DNA from: Tamarix chinensis
Taxonomy: Eukaryota > Streptophyta > Magnoliopsida > Caryophyllales > Tamaricaceae
Length of the DNA stretch: 64,000 nt
Direction of reading: 5' to 3'
Assembly: GCA_030549775.1 (NCBI GenBank)
Contig: CM060176.1
Coordinates: 98,757,815 to 98,821,814, forward strand
The notes below the pieces were generated by a model. The model saw only the letters and a program-made list of their open reading frames with translations, searched no databases and was not told the DNA's origin. Each line of letters begins with the position of its first letter. Positions within the stretch are counted from its first letter, which is position 1. Below are positions 50,270 to 62,095 of this stretch, in pieces. The translations under genes and the position numbers were made by a program.

Positions 50270-51240
50270 CTAGTTATAAAAAAAACAAAAAAAAGAAGAA
50301 AAACTAATATCCTTGATAATACTATTACAAGGATGAGGACCATTTAAAAAAATACTCATGTTCCTTTCATACCAAACCAATCATATAAAGGTGACAAATA
50401 GAAAGTCTAACAAGACCTTTTTTTCTCCATAGATTGTATTGTAGCTTTATTCAATGTCCTTAACTCCTCTTCCCATGAACATATATCATCTCTTCAATTA
50501 AAAGCATTTCTAATTTTTATCCACACCTCCATACTATACAGACAATCCAAAAATAAGTGATAGGTAGTTTCATCCTTTCTTTTATAACATAAGAAACAAT
50601 GTAACATTATAACTCATCTCACAAACCTATACAGTGGAGGGAATTTTTTTTGTCAGAAAACACTCTTGGATGGCTATCCAAGTGAGAAACTAAAACTTGG
50701 GTGATACAAGGGAACACCATACCAAAGGATAACACCTAAACTTTTCACCTTTACACCTCGCCATGTAATAGATTCTATGAATACTATAAATATCATCACT
50801 ATCCATGCATTGTTGCAAGCATTAAGGATCACAAAAATGGGGTTAAACACATATCTCATCTTGTAAGTTTCCAAGAGCATAAATGAGTGGTTGAGAAATA
50901 CTATATTGAGTACAAAGAAATATAGATAGAATAAACTAATTTCGCCCACAAGGAATCTTTCTTGTTAAAAATTTTCCACAATATATTTGCCAATGTAAAT
51001 TTGTTCCATTTTTGTATATTAATAAGGCCTAAACCTCATATTTTTAGTAGAAGAATATACCACATTCTATGTAACTAAGGATTTCCTAGTAATATTAATA
51101 TTTCATATCCATAGAAATTTTTTATGTGTATTATCTAGAGGATGAACCAGTTTATGATAGAGATTAATAATTTTAGTAATTATGCCTTACCGACATAATA
51201 AAGGAGATTAATGTGCCACCCAACAAGCCACTTTACCATC
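50270..51240 (-). pseudogene. LINE ORF2 C-terminal remnant (LINE3)
   Basis: The minus strand gives pieces of the LINE C-terminus. At 51000-51240 there is a WNVVYSSTK-like segment (family W..VC.PK), followed by EISLFYLYFF. At 50400-50620 is CFLCYKRKDETTYHLFLDC followed by VWIKIRNAFN, the Cys/His RVT zinc finger (C..C...E..HLF..C) before the Trp-rich tail. No start, endonuclease or RT core remains. LINE2 inserted immediately beside it. Confidence 0.7.
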
Positions 51241-51269
51241 TTTTACAACAAACCCTACATTTTTCTAAC

Positions 51270-51545
51270 ACTTAAATGAGCTATGCATAAAGAATCAAAC
51301 TTGGAATTTAGTACCTCGACCAACTAATTACTATATCATGGGAATTAAATAGGAATATACTATCAAGGTAAAACTTGATGGCACTTTAGAATGTCACATA
51401 GTCCATTTGGTGGCTCAAGGCTATAATTAGGAATACAAGATTGATTAAAAAGAAAATATGCTCATGTTGCCAAAAATTACTATAGGTTAAACTATTTTTG
51501 TTGTTCCATCATGCAACCATGACCATTATATCTACTACATGTAAA
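51270..51545 (+). pseudogene. Copia RT fragment
   Basis: The plus strand gives IKNQTWNLVPRPTN, then KLDGTLECHIVHLVAQGYN and a KENMLMLPKI-like stretch, matching the start of copia RT (family KTWDLVP, KARLVAKGY, ETFAPVAK). Stops occur at the family's conserved Gln and Asp positions. About 90 codons survive, unrelated in position or strand to the copia element at 8049-11842. Confidence 0.8.
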
Positions 51546-51640
51546 AAATATTTCCTTTATGTTAATTTAAAGGGTACTATTTTCATGTATGCTTGACTAG
51601 TCATTCTATTAGTGATTCAAATATGGTATAAAAACTTGAC

Positions 51641-53260
51641 TATAGTACCCCAAATTTAGTCTAACCTTAATTCCAAGCATGTGTTCCACCCTTCCCAACA
51701 TGAGATTCTCTTGTCTTTATTCCCTTTTTATTGTGTGAATTACCCACATTAGTAGCCCCAACATTGATCGACCTTCATGAGCTAGCCATTTCCTTTGGTT
51801 TTTTCCTCATTTCCTTCATCCCTTGCCTCCCCTATCCTTGCTTGTTTTCCTAGATTTCTAACCATGTATTTTATAGAATTTTATGTGATCATACAGTGAG
51901 AGATTAGGACTATTTTGCTTAGAGACTAATATTGAATTATTATAAGGATACATGTCTTAGGTTAAGGTTTTGATGCTACATATTAATTGTATGCAATATC
52001 ATGCTAGTATATTTACTTTTCTTGAAGCTATGTTGTTAATATGATACCATGATATTTTTATATTGCATTATGAAAGTATCCCCATTATGCAAAATTTGAG
52101 CTTTTGTAATATGCTTACTTTAAGCTTAGTCTCGTAACCTTAGCATGATATATTGACTTATTGAATTATGAAGAGTGGGTTGTAAATATGGTTAATAATT
52201 ATCATGATGACATATGTTGAAGGTTGGATGTTGATAATATAAAAACTTGTAAGGATTTTGGTGACATGTGTGGGTAGTCCTCGATATTATGGGTGCTTGG
52301 GTTTTTTTATGTTCCTAGTTTATTTACACTATCTATGAATAAAAATTAATGAGATAACCAAACATTCAATTAAAAAATTGATATTTAAAGATAAAGACCT
52401 CTAATTCAGGATCATTTGTACCAAAATATTCCATTGAACAAGAATATAGGTTAGGAGTGTTATGCCCAGAGATTGTACTAGTTTGTTCTCTTAGATGAAA
52501 ATAGTGGCCAAGAGCATTATTCATTAGGTTTGCACTAGTATGTTCTACTAAACTAGAATAATGGTCAGAAGCATTATCCTCTAGGGTTCTTTATTGATTG
52601 ATACCATTTCACTGATTATGAATGGTGGGGGTCCCTAAAATCAAGAATTTAAGTAGATGGAAACTTATAATAATCAACTCTTTTAAGTTTTCTCTTTCGA
52701 TCAATCTCATGTTATAATTCAATGTGCATGAATAGTTCTTTTATATAAATTTATATCCATGTAAGTCCTTTTCTTATGGTTTGTATTATTACCTTACTAA
52801 ATATCTAGTGTACTAATCATCCTATTTATGGGTGTTATTCATTCACATAAGTAGATGACCCAGGTATTAATGTACATGTGTTCTGGATATTTCCTTGATG
52901 ATTTCGGTGATTATGATGCAATTCTTGTGAAGACTAATTTACTTGTTGGGTTTGGGCATAGAGCTATGTTATTTGATAGTTAACATTTTTATCCATATAC
53001 TTTGTGGACTATTTATTCCATTAGATCCTTTTTGTTTTAGTTTGGTTATATTGTAATTGGGGACTTATCTCCAATTCTTATCTAATATATATAAAAATTT
53101 ATCCCATTCTCTTGTTTATCTTATTTAAGTTGTAAATATTTTGTATTTTTTGATTTGAGTGCATCAAAATTGTTTGTATCTACTGCTTTTGTTACTAGAG
53201 TTGCATTGTTTATTCTAGTGTGTCAATATATATTGTTTTACCATTTGGGAATAAAATATA
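51641..53260 (+). mobile_element. Family VL, copy G (old, plus sense)
   Basis: Begins TATAGTACCCCAAATTTAG, a worn VL sense start. At 52500-52630 three decayed array units recur (GTTCTACTAAACTAG.., spacing 57 and 62 bp), ending in GAATGGTGGGGGTCCC as the last unit of each group does in D. At 52785-52865 the conserved block reads ..ATTACCTTACTAAATATC.. then CTAATCATCCTATTTATGGG. The right end is estimated from ACCATTTGGGAATAAAATAT. Heavily C-to-T and G-to-A changed relative to D. Confidence 0.65.
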
Positions 53261-54699
53261 TCGCACTAAACTCTACTCAAATGTGGCATTAGAGATACGT
53301 GGAATAGACTTTATTATGGTCTTAGCTAATGTGGACCTATCGGACTTTGATGTGATCCTTGGATCAATATGTTGGGGAGATACTGAGTTGTGATTTCCAT
53401 CCACTTATTTGGAACCACTAAAACTATGAGAATGGGTTTTTATTTCTATCCTCTTTTTATGATTCTCTTATTTGTTATATGAAAGCAAATAAAAAATATA
53501 ACTTAATCTCAAAAAAATTGGGAGATTCAAATCCCATATAAATTGATTTATGCTTGGTTTTTTCCTATTAAGTTTCAAACACTAGAATTAAAATACTAAT
53601 ATTTTAGAATTAGAAATGGATTTCTATATCTTCTTCATTTTTAATGAATTTAATTCCAAATTTACTTTAATTTAATCCATTACACTAATCTTTTTGACAA
53701 TATCTTTCTCATTTCATCAATAGTCCACCCACCAAATTTAATGTCTCATTGTCATTCAAGAAATAATAACTCTTTCAAAATGACCGCTAATATTTCTATA
53801 AAAAGTACAAGATGAAATTATGGACAAACTTCCTTTTTGTAGCTATAACTGTCATATTAAATGGATTCTTTGGTAGTTGACTCAATAAGTTGTTTTGTGT
53901 AGCTAAAAATGTAGTTAATATAGTCTGGCTTGGTTAAGCTAGGAGCATAAGCTAGACTAAGCCATATTTTTTTATGGTTTAAGAAAACTTCGAACCAAAC
54001 TAAAACTTTTATAAATGAACCAAACCAAACCATATTAGTTGTTTACAATCGGATACAATTTATTTAAGGTTTATTGTCATAAAAATTAAACATTAATTAA
54101 TAAACTTAAAATTAAATAAATCTTCTTACTAATTTATGGCTAAAGCAATCGAAACTAACCATTTTATAAAAACACTATTATAATTGAGAAAAATAAATGA
54201 ATGAGAAAACATTGGCTATATAGAGAAGGCCTTCACATGATTGCAAAGTTTTTTACATTCAACTATAGGAGTTCAACACCTAGCTCTCAAAGTTAACAAC
54301 TCAGTTATAGATGGTCCAAAAATACCCAATATTTTATATCTACTATCCAGATATGATAAATATGTAGAATATTTATGTATACTAAATCCATTAGGTGGGT
54401 GTGATTATTAAGAAGAGAAAAACATTTTTAGAATAATGTTCATTATATTATGTATATATAAGGTTGTGTGTGTGTGTATTATTATATGAGTCCTAGTTAA
54501 AATTTTCAAACTATAACGAGGATGATTTTTAAAATTCAAAAGCAAAACATAATTGTTCAAATAGTAATCCAAACTAAACCATAATTATGGTTTTATCCAT
54601 TTAAGGTTATAATTTGAATTGTATTATGTTCACCTATGGTCAAAAAGTTCATAGAAATGGCTTTAACAAGTCTAAATGTATAGTAATGCTTGATAATAA
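53261..54699. other. AT-rich stretch, no gene seen
   Basis: Low-complexity and AT-rich. It includes an AACCAAACCAAACC theme at 53930-54040 and a short (GT)n at 54462-54478. It may hold unrecognisable internal sequence of the element whose gag lies at 54700-55040. Confidence 0.45.
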
Positions 54700-55040
54700 T
54701 GTTTGGATATGTTGTGAGCAGTTTGTTAGAAAGGTCTTATTCCTATTGTAGTAGGAATGGAAAGTCTTATTAGGCTCTTATTGGATCCTGATGATCCTCT
54801 TCCTTAGCATCATATCATGTGAAGGAGGATAATACTTGTCCAAAAATGCATTAGCCAAAGCATCTTATGAATAAATCTATTATATGAGCAACCTATGCAG
54901 CCAATCCTTAGCTCCATCCATCTAAGTACATGGGAATGCCTTAAGATCCAAGATTTAAAGATCCACATACTTTCCACACATACAGACACATATAAAATGT
55001 AATTACTTTAACAAAATTATTAGGGTTCTCACTAGGGAGT
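54700..55040 (-). pseudogene. Ty3/gypsy gag fragment
   Basis: The minus strand translates, with breaks, to an ENPNNFVKVI-like segment, then LKAFPCT.MDGAKDWLHRL, then DALANAFLDKYYPPSHD and RKRIIRIQ.EPNKTFHSYY. These align with the Retrotrans_gag motifs of Athila/Tat-type plant gypsy elements (LRAFPFSL.D.A.DWL, FLEKFFP, R.EI..I.Q...E..Y.Y). It starts about 180 bp from the edge of VL copy F, in the same sense, as expected of gag downstream of a 5' LTR. There are at least five stops. Confidence 0.75.
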
Positions 55041-55218
55041 TAGTGAAGCATGATGGACTTGAGATTGAAATCCCCTTCCTTTCCATTAGCGAGATCAAGA
55101 CCACCAATACATGTAAGGACAACTTTACCACATTATGGGCCACTAATTCTCGTAAACTCTTAATAACTACTATAAGTGAAATATAGATAGGCTCTTTCTT
55201 GGGTGATGTGGTCAAACT

Positions 55219-56574
55219 TATAACACCCCTATTTTTTCTTACCAAAAAATTCATTTTAAAACATTGTGGGAACAAAAATATGAAACACTTCTAGAGAAAA
55301 TGGGGCATTAGAGCTATATCTAACACATGATATACATTTCATAATTTGTATCATACTAGAAATAAGTTTGGATATCCAAACCAGTAAAACACAATAGGGT
55401 AGAGTGCACAAATAAGACATCATAAAAGATGAGAAGCATTTTAGGTTTACAAACTATAGTTATGCTTGACCCAAAACCAATACAAAAATACCTTAGGAGA
55501 ACAAAAAATAAAGTAGGCAATACAAGATAAATGCCTTGGTCTCTCAAGGACCAAAAAATTAGAATTTTACCAAAACATCTACATTCATGTTCCCCATGTC
55601 GGATAATAAAATTGGATATAAGCAATCCTCACTTGCCTACACAAAGTCACCTACTTGTGGGATTGAGAAAATTACTAAATTAATGGGCATGTTAGTGCAC
55701 TATAGACTAAGTAAGTGAAGTTACATTAGCATGGAGGTACATGAAGCATATAAGGTTATATAATGTAATAAGTCATTTTACAAGTCAAACATACTTATAT
55801 ATCAATATACCAATACCTCACGTGGTCTTCACCATATGATACTTATACACATCCATAAGATGTAAGAGCCATCATACTCAAGGATAGATGTAAATTCCTG
55901 AAAAATCATGATTCTTGCAAGACTCAGGAAGCAAAGGTCATGAAAGGCATACATGGTCACTCTAGATATACATCTACATACTCAAGTAATTACACATAGA
56001 TGCTTACATGGAATGTTAGGAGGTATGTGGATCATGTATTGGGATACATATATCATACTCAAGTATTACCTGACTAAGGTTACACACTATGATTCATATA
56101 ATACATATAATATGATACACTCGCCCATGCACATGAATAAAAAGAATAGAATACGGTTTAGACCAAACATACATCTAACATGATTATACACTAACGTACC
56201 AAAAATTTCATATTATACTAGCATGTCATTTGCAATATGGAATTGATGCTTATACATACTAATAATTTCATAATTCATTACCGTGGTAATCTTAACATGC
56301 CATCCTATGTACATGTATATAGGTAAATCACACATGTTAATGATAAGCATGCATTCGTACTAATCACAGGATTTAGAAATCATGAATGAAAACATAGGTA
56401 CATGTAAATTAGCACAACAAGAATGTCAATCACCCAAGATAATGCTAAGGTCTCCTTGTTTTAATTATCTATAAGATGTTGATCATAATAATATATATCC
56501 ATTCATTTATGAATAATGAATCGGATTAGGAAATCACTCATAACTTAGATCATGTGTTCACAATTAAATACTTA
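55219..56574 (-). mobile_element. Family VL, copy F (old; probable 5' LTR of a gypsy element)
   Basis: The left edge TATAACACCCCTATTTTTTC (sense end GGGGTGTTATA) matches VL, followed by ACCAAAAAATTCATTTTAAAAC as in copy B. The conserved block is present at 55650-55725 (ACTTGTGGGATTGAG, then ACTAAGTAAGTGAAG). Array units are not recognisable. The right limit is unknown; I place it at the start of the Athila-like LTR. Gag follows on the minus strand. Confidence 0.55.
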
Positions 56575-57007
56575 TGATAGGTGCATATTTTATGGAATTA
56601 TTTGACGTATCTACCTAACTTTCTACATTTTTTTAATGAAAATTCAACCATTTTCCTTGAGTTTTCTTTGTTGGCTTAGTTTTGTAGGACAAGATGAAAT
56701 CTAAGCAATTTGGACAGCTAACTACGAAAAACACACAATAAGAGAAGAAAATATTAGAGTCATAAAAATTTAGATGTACTATCATGTAAGATTATAAAAG
56801 AGAATTCATGTGAAGAAAAAACAATACAAGACAACAAAGATAGAGAAAATATGCCTCCATATTCATGGAAATAAGGCTTGTATTTATTCCTCCCATATGC
56901 TCCATTAATTCAAGCCATATGCATAGTATTAGAGAAAAATATGAGTGCCTAATAAATACTAATATGGACCACGTTTTTACCAAATTTTGGATCTACTTCA
57001 TACACCC

Positions 57008-57045
<38 letters not shown>

Positions 57046-58334
57046 TAGGTTAAATGTAACATCGAGAGCAAGGTTGTTAGACTTTCAACTTTGTTTTCAT
57101 TATTTTTAAAGTATTAGGGTTCTTATTTTATATTTGGTTAGTTCATTAAGATGTAATTTAAGGGTTGGAGATTATACGGTGTTTGGGGATCTCCCAAGGT
57201 CTTTCTTTCATTTAGTTCTTTTGTATATTTTATTTTGTTTAATACAATCCCCATCATTTATTTATATTATTGAGTTTTGGTTTTGTGTATTTTAATTCAA
57301 TCTTTATTTTTTTCATCTCTTTTAATTAAAGTTATGATTTTTGTGCATTGAGTGTAATATCCCAAAATCCTAATTTCCGAAATTATGGCCAAATAAGGAA
57401 TTATTAGGAAAATTAGTTATATAAATTCATTTATTAAAATGTAGAGAGTTAATTAAGGTAGATTAAGAGGAAAATAATAAAGAATTTAATTAGAAGAAAA
57501 TTTGGGTATTTTTCCTAATTAGCATGGAGGTTAAGGGAATTTATCTAAAATAGTCTAAAATAAGCAAAAAGGAATTTATTTAATATTTTATAAATATTAA
57601 TATTCTAAATAACCCAAAAATACCCCAATTTCCCCATAAGCTATTTTAATTATTTTCCCATCCTATTTATTTTCTTATTTTCCCTTTTCTTCCTTTTTCT
57701 CCCTCCTCTTTCTTTTTTTTCTTCTTTCTCTCCCCCTCGGCTGGGCCAGCCCACCGACCCAACTCCTTCCCTCCTCCTTCCCCTCCTACGCGGCCCAGCG
57801 CCGTTCGACCCATTCCCATAACCACAACGCAGCTTTTCGCCCCTCAACATGCCAAGACGCCGCGTCGCGTTAAGTAACAAGACAGCTGTTGCCACCTTCG
57901 ACGCGACGCTGCGTTTTACTCACACAACCTCTAGTACGCCGCGTTTTACTTACGGATTAAATAAACGCCGCCGAACCGGCCGGTTCCCCTTCTTTTCTTT
58001 TCCCCTGGACCACCGGTCCACCCTGCCTGTCTTCTTCCTCCCCCGACCTGCGCCCCGACCTGCAATTCGACGCCTGCAGCTCGAATCCCGCCGGCAGCCA
58101 TCAGCCCAGCACTGACCGTCCTTCCCTGCCCCTCTCCCGTCGTTGTCTTCCTCTTTTCGACCCCGACCGAGTCCCTCTCTCCCTTTCTCGCGTGCCACCT
58201 CCTTCCCTTTTCCTCTCCCCTTCCCCGACCTAACCTGCCATGGCAGGACCTGCACCGCCTGCAACCGGCCGGCCATCTGCACCCTTGCCCCGCACGCCTC
58301 CTTCTCCCTTCATCGTTTTCCTCCCCCCTTGGCC

Positions 58335-58926
58335 TATAAATACCCCCTCCCGAACGGCCACAGCAAGTCCTCCCGTTGGACCTTGCTGAAACTCTGTTCC
58401 GCCGCCGCTAGAACAGACGCCATGTCTGCCGCCTCCAGCCACCGCCGAAACCACCTCTTCCCACCGTTATCATCCCTGCACTTCCCTCTACGAAACCAAG
58501 CCACCAGGACCCCTCCCCTTGCCCTGCACGTGCCGCCATAGCCGTGCAAAAGTCCTAACCCGAAACTACCACCTCCAGCCTTCGCCGCCCTTGCGCCGCC
58601 TCCCACCGCCAGCCCAGCCGCCACCAGGGCCTCTTCCACCCTCCAAAATTCCCAGCAGACCTCCCTCTACCCTTCCCTGCCTTCAACTTCCCTTGCCTCT
58701 CTCTCCTCCTTCCTCCCCCTTCTTCCACCCCTCTCCACCACCCTCGGCCGCCGCCGTCGCCGCCGCGCGCCGCCACCCCTTGCCACGCCACCACCCTCAT
58801 TCCACTCCCCTTCACCTGCTGATTCTTCCCCCACCTCAAACTTCTTCTTTTCTCCTCCCATCTAACCACCACCTTGATCTTTTCCCTTCGCTTCCTCCTC
58901 CACCGCCGGACCACCACCGACCCTAG
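58335..58926 (+). promoter_or_regulatory. LTR promoter and candidate exon 1 of copy D
   Basis: TATAAATA at 58335-58342 within GCCTATAAATACCCCC. The C-rich segment after it ends at CCCTAG/GTGGTT (58926/58927). An open frame at 58519-58926 (135 codons, Pro/His/Ser-rich) stops on the TAG that also forms the donor. A like-worded frame occurs in copy B, but this reflects DNA similarity of a C-rich sequence, and coding function is not supported. Confidence 0.6.
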
Positions 58927-59073
58927 GTGGTTATCCACTCATCCAAACCCTAATACCCCTTTTATATAATTGCTAATATTTTCTACTAATATTAATACTA
59001 ATATAATTATGATTATTATTATTACTTTTAATATTATTATTATTTTTATTATTATCATCATCATTATTATTAC

Positions 59074-59104
<31 letters not shown>

Positions 59105-59121
59105 CTCATTATTATTATTAC

Positions 59122-59157
<36 letters not shown>

Positions 59158-59172
59158 CATTATTATTACTAC

Positions 59173-59212
<40 letters not shown>

Positions 59213-59402
59213 GTCTTTATTATTAACGTTCTTATTTTCTTACTAATACTAACATCCCTTTTAAACCCTAACTTGTATTCTACTTAACCTTGGTCTTATT
59301 TTTATAATTATTAGTATTAACATTTTTATTATTATCATTTCTATTATCCTTACTATGGTTATTATTATTATTGCTTAACCTTACTTGGTTGTGCTAGTAT
59401 TA

Positions 59403-59473
<71 letters not shown>

Positions 59474-60147
59474 CTTAACACATTTATCACTATTGTTAAT
59501 AATAATACTACTTTTGTTCTTATCCATGTTACTTAACTCAAGCTAGTAAATATCATGTGGTTGTTAACTAAGAAGAGTACTTGAACCTTATTACCATACC
59601 ATTTAACATTAACCCTAACCTCATTACTATGACACTATTATTAGCTATTACTATTATTACTACTATCACTACCTTATTGTTGTAATCAAAAGCATTTGAA
59701 CCCTTTTATTATTCAAGAATATACAACTATTATCATTATCACCCTTAAGAATAGTTACTTGTAATATTGTGACCTTATAATAATATTATTTCGAATATGA
59801 CACCATTAATAGACTTAGCCTTAAAAAAATGCTAGGGTTTCTCTCACTATAAACATTAGTGTCACTAGTATTAGTCTTATTATTATTATTATCACTATTT
59901 TTCTATAGTTAGCATGAACATTATTATTATAAGAATAGGGCTAACGGGTCTAATAATATAAGTGTAACAATAGGTATTAAAAATAAACATATTTTGACTA
60001 CTAATGTTTAGTATACTAATTCTAAGGTAAAAACCCTAGTTTTTGTATAAAACCCTTTTTAGTAATAAAAACCCTAACCTTAAACTAGAATGAGGGTTGA
60101 TAGTAATTATAAGGGAAACTAATACTTAGCATTTTCCCTTTTTATAG
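58927..60147 (+). repeat. TTA-rich segment (candidate intron 1) of copy D
   Basis: 1,221 bp of ATT/TTA-biased DNA with pure tracts at about 59130-59155, 59176-59212 and 59407-59472. It starts GTGGTT and ends TTTTTATAG, consistent with a GT-AG intron. Poly-Ile frames on both strands are microsatellite translations. Confidence 0.8.
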
Positions 60148-60209
60148 GTAACCCCGACCAAAGCCCTAAGGAGTTAGAGGAGCGTGCTCCAAGCCCGGCG
60201 TCGCCTTAG
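60148..60209 (+). other. Splice-flanked conserved 62-nt block (candidate exon 2) of copy D
   Basis: Preceded by CCCTTTTTATAG and followed by GTAAGG. It contains GGAGCGTGCTCC (an inverted repeat) and GCCCGGCGTCGCC. It matches copy B in length and content, and copies A and C less closely. Confidence 0.65.
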
Positions 60210-61476
60210 GTAAGGACGAAGCTATGGCCTTGCGTTATGTGTGATGTAATGTGTTGATGAATGATGAGCATGCCATGTTGATATGTATTATGCATGTGTT
60301 GTGAATAACCTGCTTTGTGTAGCGCAGCGTGGATCATGAGGTATGTTGTGTGTGCCTTATGTTATACATGTATGACATGTTCCATGTTTGATGTTGATGT
60401 TGACGATGTGACTTGTTATGGCCCTCTAGGACATGCATGCTAGGGTTTTGGGGTGTCATGGAATGATATTAATAGAACAACGGGAAAGTGGACGTTTGGG
60501 AAGTTTGCATGGGGGGAAACTAGACCTTGCATGGGCATGATTCTTATGTATGAAAGGTTGATTTGGGTTGTAAGTAAGAGCTTGGGAGAGTCTTGGGATG
60601 ATTGGAGACGTAATATGAAAAATAGTACGTAAGTTGGTGCATAAGAGACCTCATTAGGGTTTTGTGTGTAAGTGGGTGTTGGAGAGTCTGCATGGAGTGT
60701 TTAAATTATGCATGGGAATGAATCTTACGTGAGGGAAGTTGATTTAAGAAGTAAATAAGATAATGTCAAAGTTACGGGCTTATTGGAGACTTGGGTGCAA
60801 ACTTTTACGTGGGTCGATGTAAGGGTGTCTAAAGGACCCAATTAGGGTTTTGGGAGAAAATGAGGAAATTGATGGGTACAATGGTAAAAATGATCAACGA
60901 AGGATGGAGTATGGGGTTAAGAGTGAGAATTCACTTATATAAAGGATGAGTATGGGTTTGCTAAAGGAGAGGAGAGATTTGGGGTGAAAGAGGGAGATTA
61001 CTTATTGAGGAAGTAAAGTGCTAGGGTTTTGGGTGGCCAACTAGGGTTTTGTCGGTCACACGAGAACTTGGGAGATAAAGTAATACATTTGGGGAGTTTC
61101 CTAATAAAAATGAGGTGCGAGATAAAGAACAAAGTAACGTTTGGGTAAGTAAGAAAGAGTTGGGCCACATAGGTCCGACTAGGGTCTCCGAGGAGGAACC
61201 CTAGAGGGATGAGGACATACAGAGTCGATATCTTATGTGTTGGGGTAGCCTATGTTCTTGGAGATCGCGCCTTACTATATACCACTATGCCTAAGTCTAC
61301 GGGGGATGGACGTCGAGTGTGAGAAGAGGTACGGGTCTCAAAATATGGGACGAACCCTTGGAGGGGAAAGTAGTAGAGTATCAACCGCATGCATGTCAAG
61401 GGTGATGTGTGATTTAATAAGACACTGATAAGACATTAATCACGTAAAGCGAAAGATGTCGAGCCGAGCCTGTGAT

Positions 61477-62095
61477 CCGGTCCACCGGCTATAATAGTGG
61501 ATCAGAGGCGTTTTGCCCTGTGCGTTTATTTTCCGGTCCACCGGCTATAATAGTGGATCAGAGGCGTTCTGCCCTGTGCGATATCTTCTGGTCCACCGGC
61601 TATAATAGTGGGGGATCTCGCGCTCGACAAACCAAACGAATAAGTTAACCCATGGGAAAGATACTAAGTACTTAAAGCGAAACACCATGTGAGTCGGAGC
61701 TGTGATCCGGTCCATCGGCTATAATAGTGGATCAAAAGCGTTCTGCCCTGTGCGTTATTTTCCGGTCCACCCGCTATAATAGTGGATCAGAGGCGTTTTG
61801 CCATGTGCGTATATCTTCCGGTCCACCGGCTATAATAGTGGGGCTCCCGCGCTCACATGGACTAATAAAGAATGCGTTGAATGAATCTGAATGAAGTAAT
61901 CCACAGGGAAAATACTAAATACTTACAGCGAAACACCATGTAAGTTGGGGTTGTGATCCGGTCCACCGGCTATAATAGTGGATCAGAGGCGTTTTGCCCT
62001 GTGCGTTTATTTTCCGGTCCACCGGCTATAATAGTGGATCAGAGGCGTTCTGCCCTGTACGTTTACTTTCCGGTCCACCGGCTATAATAGTGGGG
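61477..62095 (+). repeat. Grouped tandem units of VL copy D (three groups of three)
   Basis: Nine units begin CCGGTCCACCGGCTATAATAGTGG at 61477, 61533, 61589; 61707, 61762, 61818; 61958, 62014, 62070 (shown here as CCGGTCCACCGG plus CTATAATAGTGG). The unit period is 55-56 bp and the group period 230-251 bp. The last unit of each group ends in GTGGGG followed by a GCGCTCACATGG-type spacer, whereas the first two end in GTGGATCA. Confidence 0.95.

Noticed and set aside
61477..62095. CRISPR-like look of regularly spaced repeats (also 23320-23800)
   Set aside because: Spacers are themselves repeated, there are no cas genes, and the context is plant transposons.
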